NCBI GenBank assembly: GCA_024138015.1 | Contig: JAMXBB010000004.1 | Span: 13,928,462-13,992,461, forward strand | Source: Lumnitzera littorea | Lineage: Eukaryota; Streptophyta; Magnoliopsida; Myrtales; Combretaceae | Length of the DNA: 64,000 nt | Direction: 5' to 3' | In this document: positions 1 to 10,999 of the stretch, piece by piece | Numbering within the stretch: position 1 is the stretch's first letter | Layout: every line of letters begins with the position of its first letter | Translations under genes and position numbers: made by a program | Notes under the pieces: model-generated | The model's database searches: none | Seen by the model: only the letters and a program-made list of their open reading frames with translations | Told to the model about the DNA's origin: nothing

Positions 1-572
1 GAGTTCTCGAAAATCAACCGTTAGGTATTTATTGGAATAACACGTATCTGAATTTAACAACAGATTCTCAGATAGCCATCTTCCGTTCCTACTAGAAACA
101 ACTATGGAAAAGGCAGAATATTTATGCTTGATAACATGGACAAGTTTTTAGGTCCATTTTGTCCCATATGAAGTTTTTGAGATATAACCTTGTGCAACCC
201 ATGAACATCCTGTATAGCAACATTTATGAGAAAATGAAAATATTTTGTCAAACTCAGTCACAACCAATAATGGCACGAAAAGATGAGTCCTATAACGATA
301 ATGTTACTCTCTGAAACAGACAGGGTGTTAATATTGAAAATGAAGAAAAGAAGAAGAAGTATAAGTTGTTCAAGTAAAAGAAAGTCATATCCATAATTTG
401 ATGATAGAGAGTAATAAAAGTTTGCATGTAAAGTTTTGCCTTTAAATAAGATCAGAATGGATCATCATACTTTTTCAATTGAATGTCAAAAATTACTCTG
501 ATTTATAGGTACATTTTAGTTTTGAGTCTAATTTTTAATCAATTTTTGACCCTTTCCTTTCTTTTATTAAAG
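1..572 (-). repeat. Partial duplication of the 3' end of the BEACH/WD40 gene (left part)
   Basis: This stretch matches 25012-25755 on the same strand almost base for base at its start and more loosely later. It carries a copy of the 3' untranslated start, the last exon and part of the last intron of the GFS12-like gene. The 25.0-kb copy has about 130-190 extra bases near 25450-25650. The match stops where the LTR element at 578 begins and resumes at 16850. The duplication probably continues off the left edge of the window. Confidence 0.85.
54..209 (-). pseudogene. Duplicated last exon of GFS12-like gene, with a premature stop
   Basis: On the minus strand this 156-base block has the same length and reading frame as the true last exon at 25066-25221, including an AG acceptor just upstream and a TAA at the same place. 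It encodes the final WD40 blade, ending in GTEDGYLRICC. One in-frame TAG replaces the conserved Ser-Arg pair after NILPF, so the copy is broken. A few other substitutions are present (for example Gly to Val at residue 2 of the exon). It has no upstream coding exon in the window and is a relic of a partial gene duplication. Confidence 0.85.
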
Positions 573-577
573 AGAGA
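573..577. repeat. Target site duplication, left copy
   Basis: AGAGA immediately before the 5' LTR; the partner AGAGG is at 16850-16854. The uninterrupted paralogue near 25750 reads TTAAAGGGCACAGC at the same place, so this is a 5-bp duplication made by the LTR-element insertion. Confidence 0.7.
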
Positions 578-1234
578 TAGAGGGCCAAATTCAAGTTTAC
601 GCTTTAAGCCTATTAATTAATTGGATTTGACTCTTAAAGCTAAGGTGATGGGGCCCAAAAAGTTAAGTTTAAATATTTAGGATAATCAAGAGAGACTTGG
701 TAATGTAGGTATGAAGAAAGTTTTGTTGGATCGGTCTATCCAATACAACCTTTATTAGTTTGACTCACATTAAAATAATAAATAAAACCTTTATTTGGGC
801 TTAAACCCATGAAAATAGCCCACTTAAGATCCATTAATAAAAGGGCTTCAATCTTAACAATTGATTACTATTATAATCTAACAAACGTGATCGATTATCA
901 TTTCCTATAAAGACCCCATTCATATACTCATTTGGATAAGAGAAAAATCCCCATTAATGTCGTTACTCTGTCGGATTCTCACTATGAAAAATCAAATGCT
1001 TAAATACACTAAGAACTCTACCTAGTTTTTCATTAATCTTGAAGCTTGATGCCATCGCGCTCCGACACCTATTACCATACATATTAGAGGTTCATCAAGA
1101 TTGCCTACTCCTCTTCTCTACACTTCTCTCCTAATCATTTTACGTGAGTCACTCAAATCATTTCCCTAGTCATGTATAGCGTAACTTCTCATGCGGTACG
1201 CACATGACACTTGCATCCGTATCTACCCCCTACA
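578..1234 (+). repeat. 5' LTR of the 16.3-kb Tat element
   Basis: About 657 bases that align along their length with 16201-16849. Shared blocks include the TTAATTAATTGGATT segment near the start and the end CATGACACTTGCATCC. The start is a mutated TG (TAGAGGGCC) and the end is CCCCCTACA. A TATA-like CCTATAAAGACCCC at about 905 is the probable LTR promoter (CCTATAAATACCC in the 3' LTR). Confidence 0.85.
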
Positions 1235-1237
1235 TTT

Positions 1238-1255
1238 TCTAGCAACTCCACTATG
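1238..1255 (+). other. Primer-binding site of the Tat element (degraded)
   Basis: TTCTAGCAACTCCACT directly follows the 5' LTR. It resembles a decayed TTCTGGCGACTCCACT, the type of primer site used by many Tat/Ogre elements. The assignment to a tRNA is from memory of the family and was not checked. Confidence 0.5.
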
Positions 1256-1261
1256 AAGGGA

Positions 1262-2970
1262 AGACTTGATACTCTTATCATGGTAACTCCAAAACGAAGG
1301 CAACTTAACCCTACTAATGGAATCAATCAAGAGAAAGATGCTGCTACTGTAACCAATGACCAAAATCCACCTTCGGCTAAAGACACTAATCAAAGTAATG
1401 GCATTCAGGAAGGTGTCCTTGATAATGCACAATTAATGCGTGCGTTGCAAAAGACTAATTGGAACTTAGGTGAACTCATGGTGATGTTTGTTCAATGTGC
1501 ACTTACTTTAGCTACCTTTGCTGTTGTGCAATAAGGAGCAACTTTCTCGAATCCTTCTAATGTAATGCAACAAAACACCCTACCCAACCCTTCTGTTGTC
1601 AATGAGCATGTCACTCTTAAGGTTAGAGAACAACTTCTTGTTATAGAACCTATAGCCATACAAGATTTATTACTTGAAATAAGGAATCAGGGAGTTCAGA
1701 TTAGAGGCTCATCATCTTTACTTGTTATACCACATGTCATAATTGTTGACTCTATGCAACCAACACTAATGAATCTCATGTTTGCAAGATCTATACCTGT
1801 GAATCTAGTGCCAATGCATCTTGCCCTTGTGATGTCACTAAAGGTAGAAGCATTCACTCAGAGAGATTCATTTGTGACTAAAGAAGATTTGGATATGTAT
1901 TTAAAGGAGATGTAAGCGAAATTTACGGTGGAGATATCAGAACTAAAGCTCCCATATCACCAATGCATTACTATGAAGCCGTACCTTAAGAATTATGTTA
2001 GTCTGAAGTTCATGCTATTTAATGGCAAGAAAGGAAGTTCTAAGGAACATTTACTAAAATTTATCGAGATACTGGAAGTATATGGCCTAGATGATGATTT
2101 GAAACTGAAAGAATTTGCTAAGTCTCTTATTGAGAAGGCATACACTTGGTATGTTAATCTCCCTCCAGAGTTAGTAGATTCGTGGGATAGTATGTATAAG
2201 ATGTTCTTGGAGAAGTTTTTCTCTATAAAAGAGAAAGTCACCCGTACTGGCATGGGAAAGATCCGATAAAAGTCCAAAGAAGATATAATGGACTATATCG
2301 AGTGCTTTCGGGAGCGCTCACTAGATATACAAGACGTTTGTGATGAGAGAGAGCTGGTCAAGATTTATATCCAAGGGATGTTTTCTGAGTACGTGGTTTA
2401 CCTTAAGAATCTTTCGTTGGCTTCATTTACTATGTTAGTTGAGAATGCATGAAAGACCAATAACTTAATAGCGCGACAAAGAAGTGAAATTAGGAAATTC
2501 AACAAGCGTGCTTCATCTGTAAGTGCAGCTCAAGGCAAATCACCAAAGGGAGCAAAGAAACAGAGATGATAAGCCCACTAACTCTAGGTTATCTTTGACA
2601 TATCCTTGTCCCATGGCCAAAGTACATCAAATGCTTGACCAGTAGCTCCATGATGAAAATATCAAGCTCCCAAAGGTTGAGCGCCTCCCCATAAATGAAG
2701 AAAAGAACGATCTTAAGTATTGTAGGTTTCATCGAAATATTAGTCACCCAACTAAAGATTGTTTCACTTTGAAGAAAATATTCAATGATCGAGTTACATG
2801 TGGTTAGTTGATCATTGATAACAAGGATGTTAGAAATGATCCACTTCCTATCCACAACAATTGAAGGGGTGCTATCAATGGCATTAGCCATGATCCCATC
2901 ACAACTGAAGTGATGAAGATAAAGGAAAGTCGATTGAAACTTAAGACAACAAACACCCACCTGTTGTTGC
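1262..2970 (+). pseudogene. gag of the Tat element (broken)
   Basis: Gag remnants run in shifting plus-strand frames. The best part (1928-2269) holds the retrotransposon gag core: an AYTWYVNLPPELVDSW stretch followed by FLEKFF. A TAA at about 2267 interrupts it before IMDYIECFRERSLD. A zinc-knuckle-like CRFH...HPTKDCF motif follows at about 2717-2780. Several in-frame stops lie between the pieces, so no Gag can be made. Confidence 0.75.
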
Positions 2971-3189
2971 GACATTGTTAAAGGGAGCTAACTTTAGGTA
3001 TTTCTTTAATCTCTTGGGATTCAACAAGAAAGCTTAGCTTGTGGCAACAACTACACTCACACAGATCTCTAAGATTCAATACATGGAGTTTAATGCAGTG
3101 CAGCTTATGAATCGGATGGCCATGACACATGAAAACACAATTCTATTTTCTAATATAGACATGTGTGTGAAGAATTTCAATCACAATCG

Positions 3190-3580
3190 CTAATTATATG
3201 TAGAAGGTATGCTTAACGGGTCCTCGGTCAAGGGAACATTTATCGATAATGATTCTTCACTAAATATCATGCCAATAAGTACTTTTAAGGCTGTTGGAAT
3301 TGACATATGATGATTAATTAAACTACCTATTTCAATAAATGGATTTAGCCATGCCCTTATTGATTCTGTTTGGTAGGTTAATGTTGATCTCAAGGTTGGC
3401 CCTATTCATGTTACTACTACCTTTTATGTGATTGATGTACCGATTCAATACCATCTACTCATCGGTAGAAAATGGTTGTACGATCACAACTTAGTCCCAT
3501 TAACATTACATCAATGTATCAAAGGTCATTGGAAAGGGAAGGATGTGTTCATTTTAGCTACCAAGAATCCTTTCGAGTAA
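3190..3580 (+). pseudogene. Retropepsin-like protease domain of the Tat element (broken)
   Basis: The frame contains FIDNDSSLNIMP, a decayed form of the aspartic-protease active-site region, followed by FYVIDVPIQYHLLIGRKW, the typical distal part of plant Ty3/gypsy proteases that ends in a GR-W motif. Two stops lie within the domain. It sits between gag and reverse transcriptase as expected. Confidence 0.7.
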
Positions 3581-3789
3581 CATGAATTATATTTTATTAA
3601 GTTGGCTTACTTTGACAAATTTGCTGAAGGAGGCGAGACCGCAATTGCTAAGCCAAATGGTATCCCTTTACTTACATGGGAAGAAGTTCAAGATGGTTAG
3701 CAAAAGAAAAGAAGGATACACAGATGTCGTAGAGGAAAGAAGAAGAACAAGCAGGCTAAGGGAATCGAAAGCTTTATTTGAGAAGTTAT

Positions 3790-4560
3790 TATGAGCTGGA
3801 TTCATAAGGCCCATTCAACATCTTACTTGGCTCGCCAATATTGTTCTTGTAAGAAAGAAAAATGGACAAATAAGAGTGTGTATGGACTTTCGGGATTTGA
3901 ACAAGGCTTGTCCTAAAGATAAATTTCCTCTACCAAACGTCGATGCTTTAATAGATGCAACTACAGGAAATGACTTATTCTCATTTATGGACAGATTCAG
4001 TAGTTATAATCAGATTAAGATGGCAATTGGAGACATGAAGTGTATCACCTTTTGAACACTAGTTGAAAACTTTTATTACATCGTCATGCCATTTGGACTC
4101 AAGAATGCAGGTACCACTTATTAAAAGGCAATGACCACTATATTCCACGACATGATGCATAACTTTATAGAAGATTATGTCGATGATATAGTCATCAAGT
4201 TTAAAAGGGTACATGATCACATAGTTTATCTACAAAAGGTTTTTAAACGATGTTGCCTATACAAGCTTTGTATGAATCCTCTCAAATATATCTTTAGAGT
4301 GTCTTTAGGGAAGTTCTTAGGGTTTGTTGCCCATCGAAAAGGAATTGATGTTGATTTTGCAAAAGTGCAAGCTATAAGATCAATGCCATCCCCTAGTACT
4401 TTAAAGGAATTAAAAAATTTTATGGGGAAGATCTCTTATATCAGAAGGTTTATAACAATACTTGCTGAGATTTCATACCCATTACACTAACTTTTAAAAA
4501 AAGGAATTTCATTTGAATGGGAACAAGTTCATAAGTAGGCAATTTAAATATCAAGATGAT
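3790..4560 (+). pseudogene. Reverse transcriptase domain of the Tat element (broken)
   Basis: The translation shows RT motifs in order: RVCMDFRDLNKACPKD, LFSFMDRFSSYNQI, FYYIVMPFGLKNAGTTY, the catalytic YVDDI and FLGFVAHRKGID, then the thumb start LKELKNFMGKISYIRRF. Stops occur in place of usual Arg and Gln codons (a TGA after MKCITF, a TAA after GTTY). The piece at 4131-4490 is the longest open part and keeps the YVDD catalytic aspartates. Confidence 0.85.
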
Positions 4561-5001
4561 TTTGACCTCTCTTTAGACCATGACCATGCCTATCAAAGAA
4601 TTGCTATTGTTTTTGTATCTTACGTCTACCAATAGGTCCATTAGAGCTCTACTTGCATAAGAAGTTGGTGGTTGAGAGCGACCTGTATACTATTTGAGCC
4701 AAACCCTTCAAAGAAGCGAGGTCAATTACCTGGCTTACGAGAAACATTGTCTCACGCTAGTATTTGCCATGTAGAAATTACGGCATTACTTCCTTACGCA
4801 TAAGATCAATCTAATTACTCATTCAAATTCAATCAAGTACTTATTGTCACAACCAGTTCTATTAGGACGAGTTACTAAGTGGCTACTCTTTCTTGGAGAA
4901 TTTGACATCTCGATGCAATCCCTTAAGACCATTAAGTCATAAGCCATAGCCAATCTATTAGCATACTTCTCGAATGCCCAAGAGGGCTTAATTGTAGACA
5001 T
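4561..5001 (+). pseudogene. RT-linked RNase H domain of the Tat element (broken)
   Basis: The plus-strand frame shows RPVYYLSQTLQRSEVNYLAY, then EKHCLTLVFA and LRHYFLTH, the classical RNase H block that follows RT in Ty3/gypsy elements. It is followed by a connection segment with LLGRVTKWLLFLGEFD. Several stops interrupt it. Confidence 0.75.
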
Positions 5002-5035
5002 AATACCAGCTGAATTTCATGAAGATACCTTGATG

Positions 5036-5450
5036 GTCAAGGTGGATGGTGAATGGATACTTCAATTTGATGGTTCTACGAGAAATCATGGTTAGGGAGT
5101 AAGAATTATATTAACATCACCTATGGGTCAAGAGATACCCTTGGCGTTTAAATTTTATTTTCGATGCACCAATAATGAAGCTGAGTACAAGACATTATTA
5201 CTCGTCTTGTTATCAACATAAGAAGTTGAAGCATGTCGTTTGTGTAATCAAGGCGATTCAAATTTAATCATTAAACAGACTAAGGGTGAGTTTGGATTAA
5301 AGGAACATACACTTGCGCCTTATAGGGCTATGGTGTAGGTCATGGTCAGAAAAATTAACTTTGTACGATACGAACATATGGGCCAATCAGTGAATAGATA
5401 TGTTGATGCATTGGCCACACTAGCATCCAAAATTCCAATTTAAGATACTA
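5036..5450 (+). pseudogene. Second (archaeal-type) RNase H domain of the Tat element
   Basis: WILQFDGSTRNHG starts a second, separate RNase H. It continues with GQEIPLAFKF, NNEAEYKTLLL, NLIIKQTKGEF and VDALATLAS. The D-E-D pattern (DGST, NEAEY, VDAL) can be followed. A second RNase H between the classical RNase H and integrase is diagnostic for the Tat lineage. Stops interrupt the frame. Confidence 0.75.
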
Positions 5451-5889
5451 GTGATAATGTGAATATCCAAGTAGTCAAGAAATCTATACCATGTATAGCT
5501 TTGAATTTTATTAATGAGGATGAAGACATGCAAGACGATTGGCGCATCCCACTTATGGAACAGTTAGCATACCCTAATATAGCTTTTGTTTCGACTTTGA
5601 GGAATTTTGTTCAAATTAATGGGATGTTATATTATAAAGGTTCAGAAGGCATTTTATCCTCATGTATTGGTTTTAAGGAAGTTCGTCTTATGTTAGACAA
5701 ATATCACTAAATATGGTGTAAGGAAGAAAGGCCACCACTGTATCATCGTATCCAACATGCAGGTTATTATTGGCCATCAATGGTTAAAGACATGCTTCAA
5801 GTGCAAGTACATTATCCTAAATGTTCTGAGCTTTCCGACTAAAGTGAATGTAATTTTGTTTCTAGTGTTGGAGACTGGAGACGGCCATA

Positions 5890-7110
5890 CATTAATTACT
5901 TAAGAACTAATGTGTTACCAACAAATAGTACAAATGCCAAGCTTGTAAAGCGAAAGGCTAAGAAATATCTTATGCATGAAGGGAAGCTTTATAGAGTATC
6001 ATTCAAAGGAAAAGCACTAAAGTGCATCGCTCCTCCTAAAACAGAAACAATTTTGACTGAAGTGCATGCTAGAGAGTGTAGAGAACATCAAGGAGGAAGG
6101 AAACTATATTGTTATCTACTCAATAGAGGATACTATTAGTTGACAATGGAAGTGGACGCTTTTAACTTCATCATAAGTGTGTTGTTTGTCAACAGCATAG
6201 CAATGCCATTCATGCTCCTATAGTCACACTCCATAGTATCACAATTCCTTAGCCTTTTCACATGTGGGCATTTGACCTTATTGGACTTATACATCCACCA
6301 TCGAGAGGATGCATCTAGATTTTGGCAGAAAAAAAATGCTTTACAAAATGAGTAAAGGCAGCTCCTTTAAGGAAGGCAACAAGACCAACAGTTTTAGCTT
6401 TCATGAAGGAGAATATCATATGTAGGTTCGGAATCTCGAAGCGTATTTTATCTTACAACGATACTCCTTTCATCAATTCGCATGTCCACCAACTACCGAC
6501 TTTCTATGATATCGGTTAAGTAAAGTCTACACCTTATTACCCAAAAGGAAATGAACAAGCTGAGGCCATTAATAAGAGCTTGTTGAAGATACTTAGTCGC
6601 ATGGTTCATGATAACAATAAGGAATGGCACGACAAGCTACAATTAACTCTTTGGGCCTATAGGACGTCTAAAAGAATGTCGACGTAGGCAACTCCTTTTT
6701 CTTTAGTATATAAGGCTGAGGTAGTGGTTCCTATAGAAGTTTTGATCCCATCTGCTAGATTGGCTATCAACACCGAACTCGAACCTAACACATTATGAGT
6801 GATGGATCTGAAAGCATTAGATGAAAAGCATGATATCGCCAAACATAATCTCATCAATTATCAGCATAGACTCGGAGTGGCATGCAACCGTCTAGTCAGG
6901 AAGAGATCATTCCAATAGGGTAATGTTGTGCTTCGTGTAGTCGAGCATATGTGCCGAAGTGCTCTAGTGCCTAAGTTTACACCAAAATCAGAAGGACCTT
7001 ATGTAGTTGAGGAAGTGTATGAAAGTGGATATTGTAAACTCAGGAATCCCAGCACAAATGCTATTACGGCTCTTATTAACTTTCAATATATCAAAAATTT
7101 CCATTTGTAA
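5890..7110 (+). pseudogene. Integrase of the Tat element (broken)
   Basis: The zinc-binding region (HARECREHQGG, then CVVCQQH) is followed by core pieces: MWAFDLIGLIHPPSRG, GISKRILSYNDTPF, STPYYPKGNEQAEAINKSLL and WHDKLQLTLWAYRTS. The C-terminal GPYVVEEVYESGYCKL leads to a stop at 7108-7110. The frame breaks at several stops, mostly where Gln, Trp or Arg is expected. The DD-E style residues are partly preserved. Confidence 0.8.
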
Positions 7111-7825
7111 AAAGGAAACCATAGTAAAGTTAAATAAATGAAAGTTATAGCTCGAGTTGTACGAGCTTGTTTTGCATATCTATCTCTAATATTATTTCTT
7201 TTGTGCATTGTACGTTAAAAGAAACAATAATAAAGTATTGGTCTTTATGATGCCACTACTTAGTAAGAGACTTATCTCCCAAGTGTACAATATACATTTA
7301 TCCTATGAGTTGCTGACTAGTTGAAGCTTTGGCTACTAAGTGCACTGTATGATGATTTATTAAATAAGACAATGACTCACACTATTTGAGTATACATTTG
7401 TGGAGCACGTCAAAACAGTTAAGTAGTAGGTAATACCCCCTTAACTCATGACATGACTGTCTAATGGAGCTAATATTCTTTGTTTCAATTAATATCTCAA
7501 TATTATCGGATCATATATTCGAGTCTTTAATTGAAAATGGGAATATACTTCCAGTGCATAGGGTTTTCTCGAAAATTTATCAAGTCATAAAGAAATCTAT
7601 CCTATAAAGTGCTGCTAAGGAAATGCAATATTTTCTAAGCGCACAATGATGTAAACTTTTAAAAGCTTGCTAAATCAATAAATAACTCACATTAATTCAT
7701 GATGTTTTACATAAAGACATGAATATCAAATAAGTGAGAAGTGAAATGACACATACTAATCTCAATAAGTCCTTACACTCCATGTGAAAAAAAAAAAAGG
7801 TGCAAAGAGAATAAGAGTAATACTA

Positions 7826-8058
7826 TCAATACTCGATACTAAATGCTACAATAGAATCAAGATCAGTGCCTGCAAGATGCTCCTCTCTCTCAAGTTTGGC
7901 CTTTGTAAGTCTGGCTTTGAGTAGCTCACATCTCTCCTTAATGTCTCGACTACCCAACACTTTTTTAGCTTTAGCTGCAATAATTTCCATCTTGTTGAGC
8001 TTAAACCTAAGACGCATGCCGTAGTGACACAACCAATCAAAAGTTCAAGATTCTTCAT
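7826..8058 (-). pseudogene. Antisense coiled-coil segment, probable C-terminus of the PMD frame
   Basis: The minus-strand frame has a heptad-like, Lys/Glu/Leu-rich stretch (AKAKKVLGSRDIKERCELL, ARLTKAKLEREEHLA) ending in a stop near the end of the element's pol region. PMD-type transposable-element proteins commonly end in a coiled coil. This piece lies downstream, on the same strand, of the PMD remnant at 11.0-12.2 kb, so I infer that both came from one antisense frame later split by the inverted repeat at 8.3-10.5 kb. The coiled coil is seen directly; the joint origin is inference. Confidence 0.45.
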
Positions 8059-8336
8059 AGATAACCAGTGCTAAGCTTCATCAAATAACCTTACAGCTTA
8101 CCCAAATAGGCCCAAGATATGAGTAATTACATTGGAACCCAAATAGACGGATCCTATCCAAAAATCCCCCTCCATCCTGTATAAGCACTCCAGTGGTGCT
8201 AAGAGGTTAAAAGGTATCATGAAGCCATGAAAGGAGATGGTATCGTCTGAGCTCGTTACCATCTTAGCTATAGATCCTTTATCTCTATGTTATATTGTCC
8301 TAATCTTTAGGGGAAGTGATGTTGTGGGATCTCTTG

Positions 8337-9192
8337 TGATGGGAATCAAGCTACAAGACCGCTGACTCACAGTTAAGCCTAAGGACTAGAGAGTCTGGCA
8401 AAATGAATCCTCCTATTCTAGTCGACTCATGCAGAAGCCGAGTATCTCCTTGCTGAGCCAAGTGACTATCTAATTCTTTCATATTGTGTATCGAGAAGCG
8501 GAAGGTCGAGACAACAACCCATCTTCATTCTCATAAAAGCCTGGCCAATTACTTACTTGGTCGTACCCTTACCGAGATGCTGAGAGAAAGAGTTCGGACT
8601 TACCAAGCTTGCTCGGACAAGTCAGCTATCCATATTTTTTGTCCACATCTTCCAACGACATCACCAATATAGAATCACCATGTGTACAGCATCAAATGTT
8701 GAATACGTTGCTCCAATGATTGCTTTCCTTGTATATTCATTTTTACCCTTTTGTATCTTATACATTACTTCCTTAAGAAATATCCTTTTTATCTTTTCCC
8801 TTTTGAGTAAGTTGCCTTAACTTATAGATATAAATACCCCTGTAATTGTAGCCATAACAGACAGATTATACTTAATACACTTGAGTATTTTCTTCCTTGT
8901 GTAAACACTGCTTGTTTACTCTCGACATCACTCTTATCCTAACTCTGAGTAAGGCTAAAGGGTAAGTAATCTCACTAGACCGATTCGAGTATCATATCAA
9001 ATTGTTCCGTGAGTCCTTGGAAGTTCCTTTGGAGTATTATATTTATTAGAGCTGTTCATAAGTTTTGCTTACTTTTCATTCACATTCGTCCCATTTTGCG
9101 CCATTCACTATTATTCCTTTTGAACTTTCTACAAGCTTAGACCCATCTAGTGACCAGCCTTGTCTGTTCTTAGTCACGGTTCACATCATCTT
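8337..9192 (+). repeat. Left arm of inverted LTR pair
   Basis: Begins TGATGGGAATCAAGC and matches the reverse complement of 9627-10541. It contains a TATA-box region (TATAAATACCCCTGTAATTG at about 8830) and then TTCCTTGTGTAAACACTGC. A possible primer-binding site follows at about 9003 (TGTTCCGTGAGTCCTTGG). It therefore looks like one LTR plus the first internal bases of an unrelated LTR element nested in the Tat element. Confidence 0.7.
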
Positions 9193-9626
9193 GGAATAGG
9201 CGAAGTCGCATCACTACAAAGGGGAGGGACATTACTAGCCATAGTAGCATCCATAAAAGCACTCGGCACAACATGTTTCTCTTCATTACGAAACCTTACA
9301 CCCATCAAAGCATTAGTAAATGCCTAGATCACACTTTCTTCTAAGAGTGAAAATTTGCTATATTCACAATCATCAGTAATATTGAACACATCGGAGATTC
9401 TGATATTATCATGGGTGCCTTCATTAACCTGCTTTGTGAAGTTTGTTTCATTGTTAAACTGCCCCTCTTAGTCATCATCAATGTTCATCGTAGAATTTTC
9501 TTTATCATCATTTGTGTGTTTAAGAGAATCCCCATAATCAACAAACTTAACATCATCTTCTCCTTCATCTACAATCTCGGTAACAACAGGTGAATCTTTA
9601 GCTCGAAGCACCTTTCCCATACCGTA
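9193..9626. other. Spacer between the inverted LTR arms, no recognised gene
   Basis: On the minus strand it can be read as an acidic stretch (SPVVTEIVDEGEDDVKF) continuing from the right arm, so it may be the degraded start of that element's gag. I do not recognise a family. Confidence 0.35.
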
Positions 9627-10541
9627 CCTAATGTGAACCGTGACCAAGAACAAACAAGGCCAGTCACTGAATAAGTTCAAGCTTGTAGAAAGCTCAAAAA
9701 AGGTTAATGGAAAAGGTATGAAAAGGGTGAGAATTGAAGAATGAAAACAGTAAGTAAAACCTACGAACAACTCTAGAGGATATGATGTACCAATGAAACT
9801 TCCAATGACTCACAACACAATTCAATATGATGCACAAATTGGTCCAATAAGGTTACTCGCCACCCAACCTTGCTTAAAGGAAAGGATAAGAGTGATGCCG
9901 AGAGTAAATAAGTAGTGTTTACGCAAAGAAGAAAGTACTCAAGTGTATATAGAGTAATCTGATGATCTTACAACTACAACTACAAGGGTATTTATACCCG
10001 TAAACTAGGGAAACTTGCTTAAAGGAGAAAAGACCAAAAGGAGAAAAGATTAAAAGGACATTTCCTAAAGAAGCAATGTACATGATAGAAAAGGGTAAAA
10101 ATGAATATACAAAGAAAATAATCACTGGTGCTATAGATTTTACATATGATACTGTACACGTGGCGATACTACATTGGTAAGGTTGTTAGGAGATACAGAC
10201 ACAAAGTACAGACGGATAGGTTCGTTCGAGCAAGGATGGCCTAGTCAATTCGGTCTTTCTCTCTCGGCTTCTTGGCAAGGCTCAGCAAGGAAGATGCAGA
10301 ACTCGGCAATAGAGAGTAATCGTCAACTCGGCATACTACACAATAATGGGTGGTCATATGGCATGGCAGTAGAGGTAATTCGGCAAGGAGGTACTCGACC
10401 TCAGCAAGAAAGTACTCAACCTCAGCAAGGAAGTACTCAACCTCGAAAGAAGTTGGTTGGAACATAAGAATTCGTTATGCTAGCCCCTCTAATCCTCGAA
10501 CTCAGCTGCAAGTCAGGAGCCCAGTGGCTTGATTCCCATCA
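9627..10541 (-). repeat. Right arm of inverted LTR pair
   Basis: This is the reverse complement of 8337-9192, with the same outer end (GCTTGATTCCCATC), the same TATA region and the same leader. About 60 bases of short GTACTC/CTCAGCAAG repeats near 10390-10445 distinguish it from the left arm. A 434-base spacer (9193-9626) separates the arms. Confidence 0.7.
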
Positions 10542-10740
10542 GTACTGACTTGAAATAGGCCGAGTAATAGGAGGATACATTGACTTCAAGGAGTACCTTT
10601 AGGAGCATCGCCACTCGCTCCATCAAGATGATTTTTCACCACTTTCTGTTTTATAGAAGTGTCGATCTTATTCTTTCCCTTTTGCTCCTATAACACACAA
10701 AATTAGGAAAACTTAGAAGAGTAAAATTCAAGATAATTTT

Positions 10741-10778
10741 AGTATATATATATAAAGAGAGAGAGAGAGAGAGAGAAG
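10741..10778. repeat. (TA)n(GA)n microsatellite
   Basis: TATATATATA followed by an uninterrupted run of GA units at 10755-10776. Confidence 0.9.
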
Positions 10779-10999
10779 GAAGAGTATATTGACAATGCTA
10801 CCTTGTGAATGCAGCTATGCTTAGGTTATTTGATGATCAATGGAAGGGAAGGTAAGTGTTCATTTTGTGATTTGGCTTGAGCATCATCAGATGACTTCAC
10901 ATATTAGATGATTTTGGGTCTTCTTTGAGTTGAAAGTGAAATTCATATCTTAGGACAACTATTTCAAGGAAAATCCCCTTCAACTGTCTCTGAGACATA

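Noticed and set aside
7149..7170. GCTCG...CGAGC hairpin just behind the integrase stop
   Set aside because: A 5-base stem is too short to be called a regulatory structure in a decayed plant element.
10174..10532. Overlapping frames with QQGSTQPQQGSTQP and ARKYSTSARKYSTS repeats
   Set aside because: These low-complexity peptides come from short repeats inside the right inverted LTR arm and are not a credible protein.
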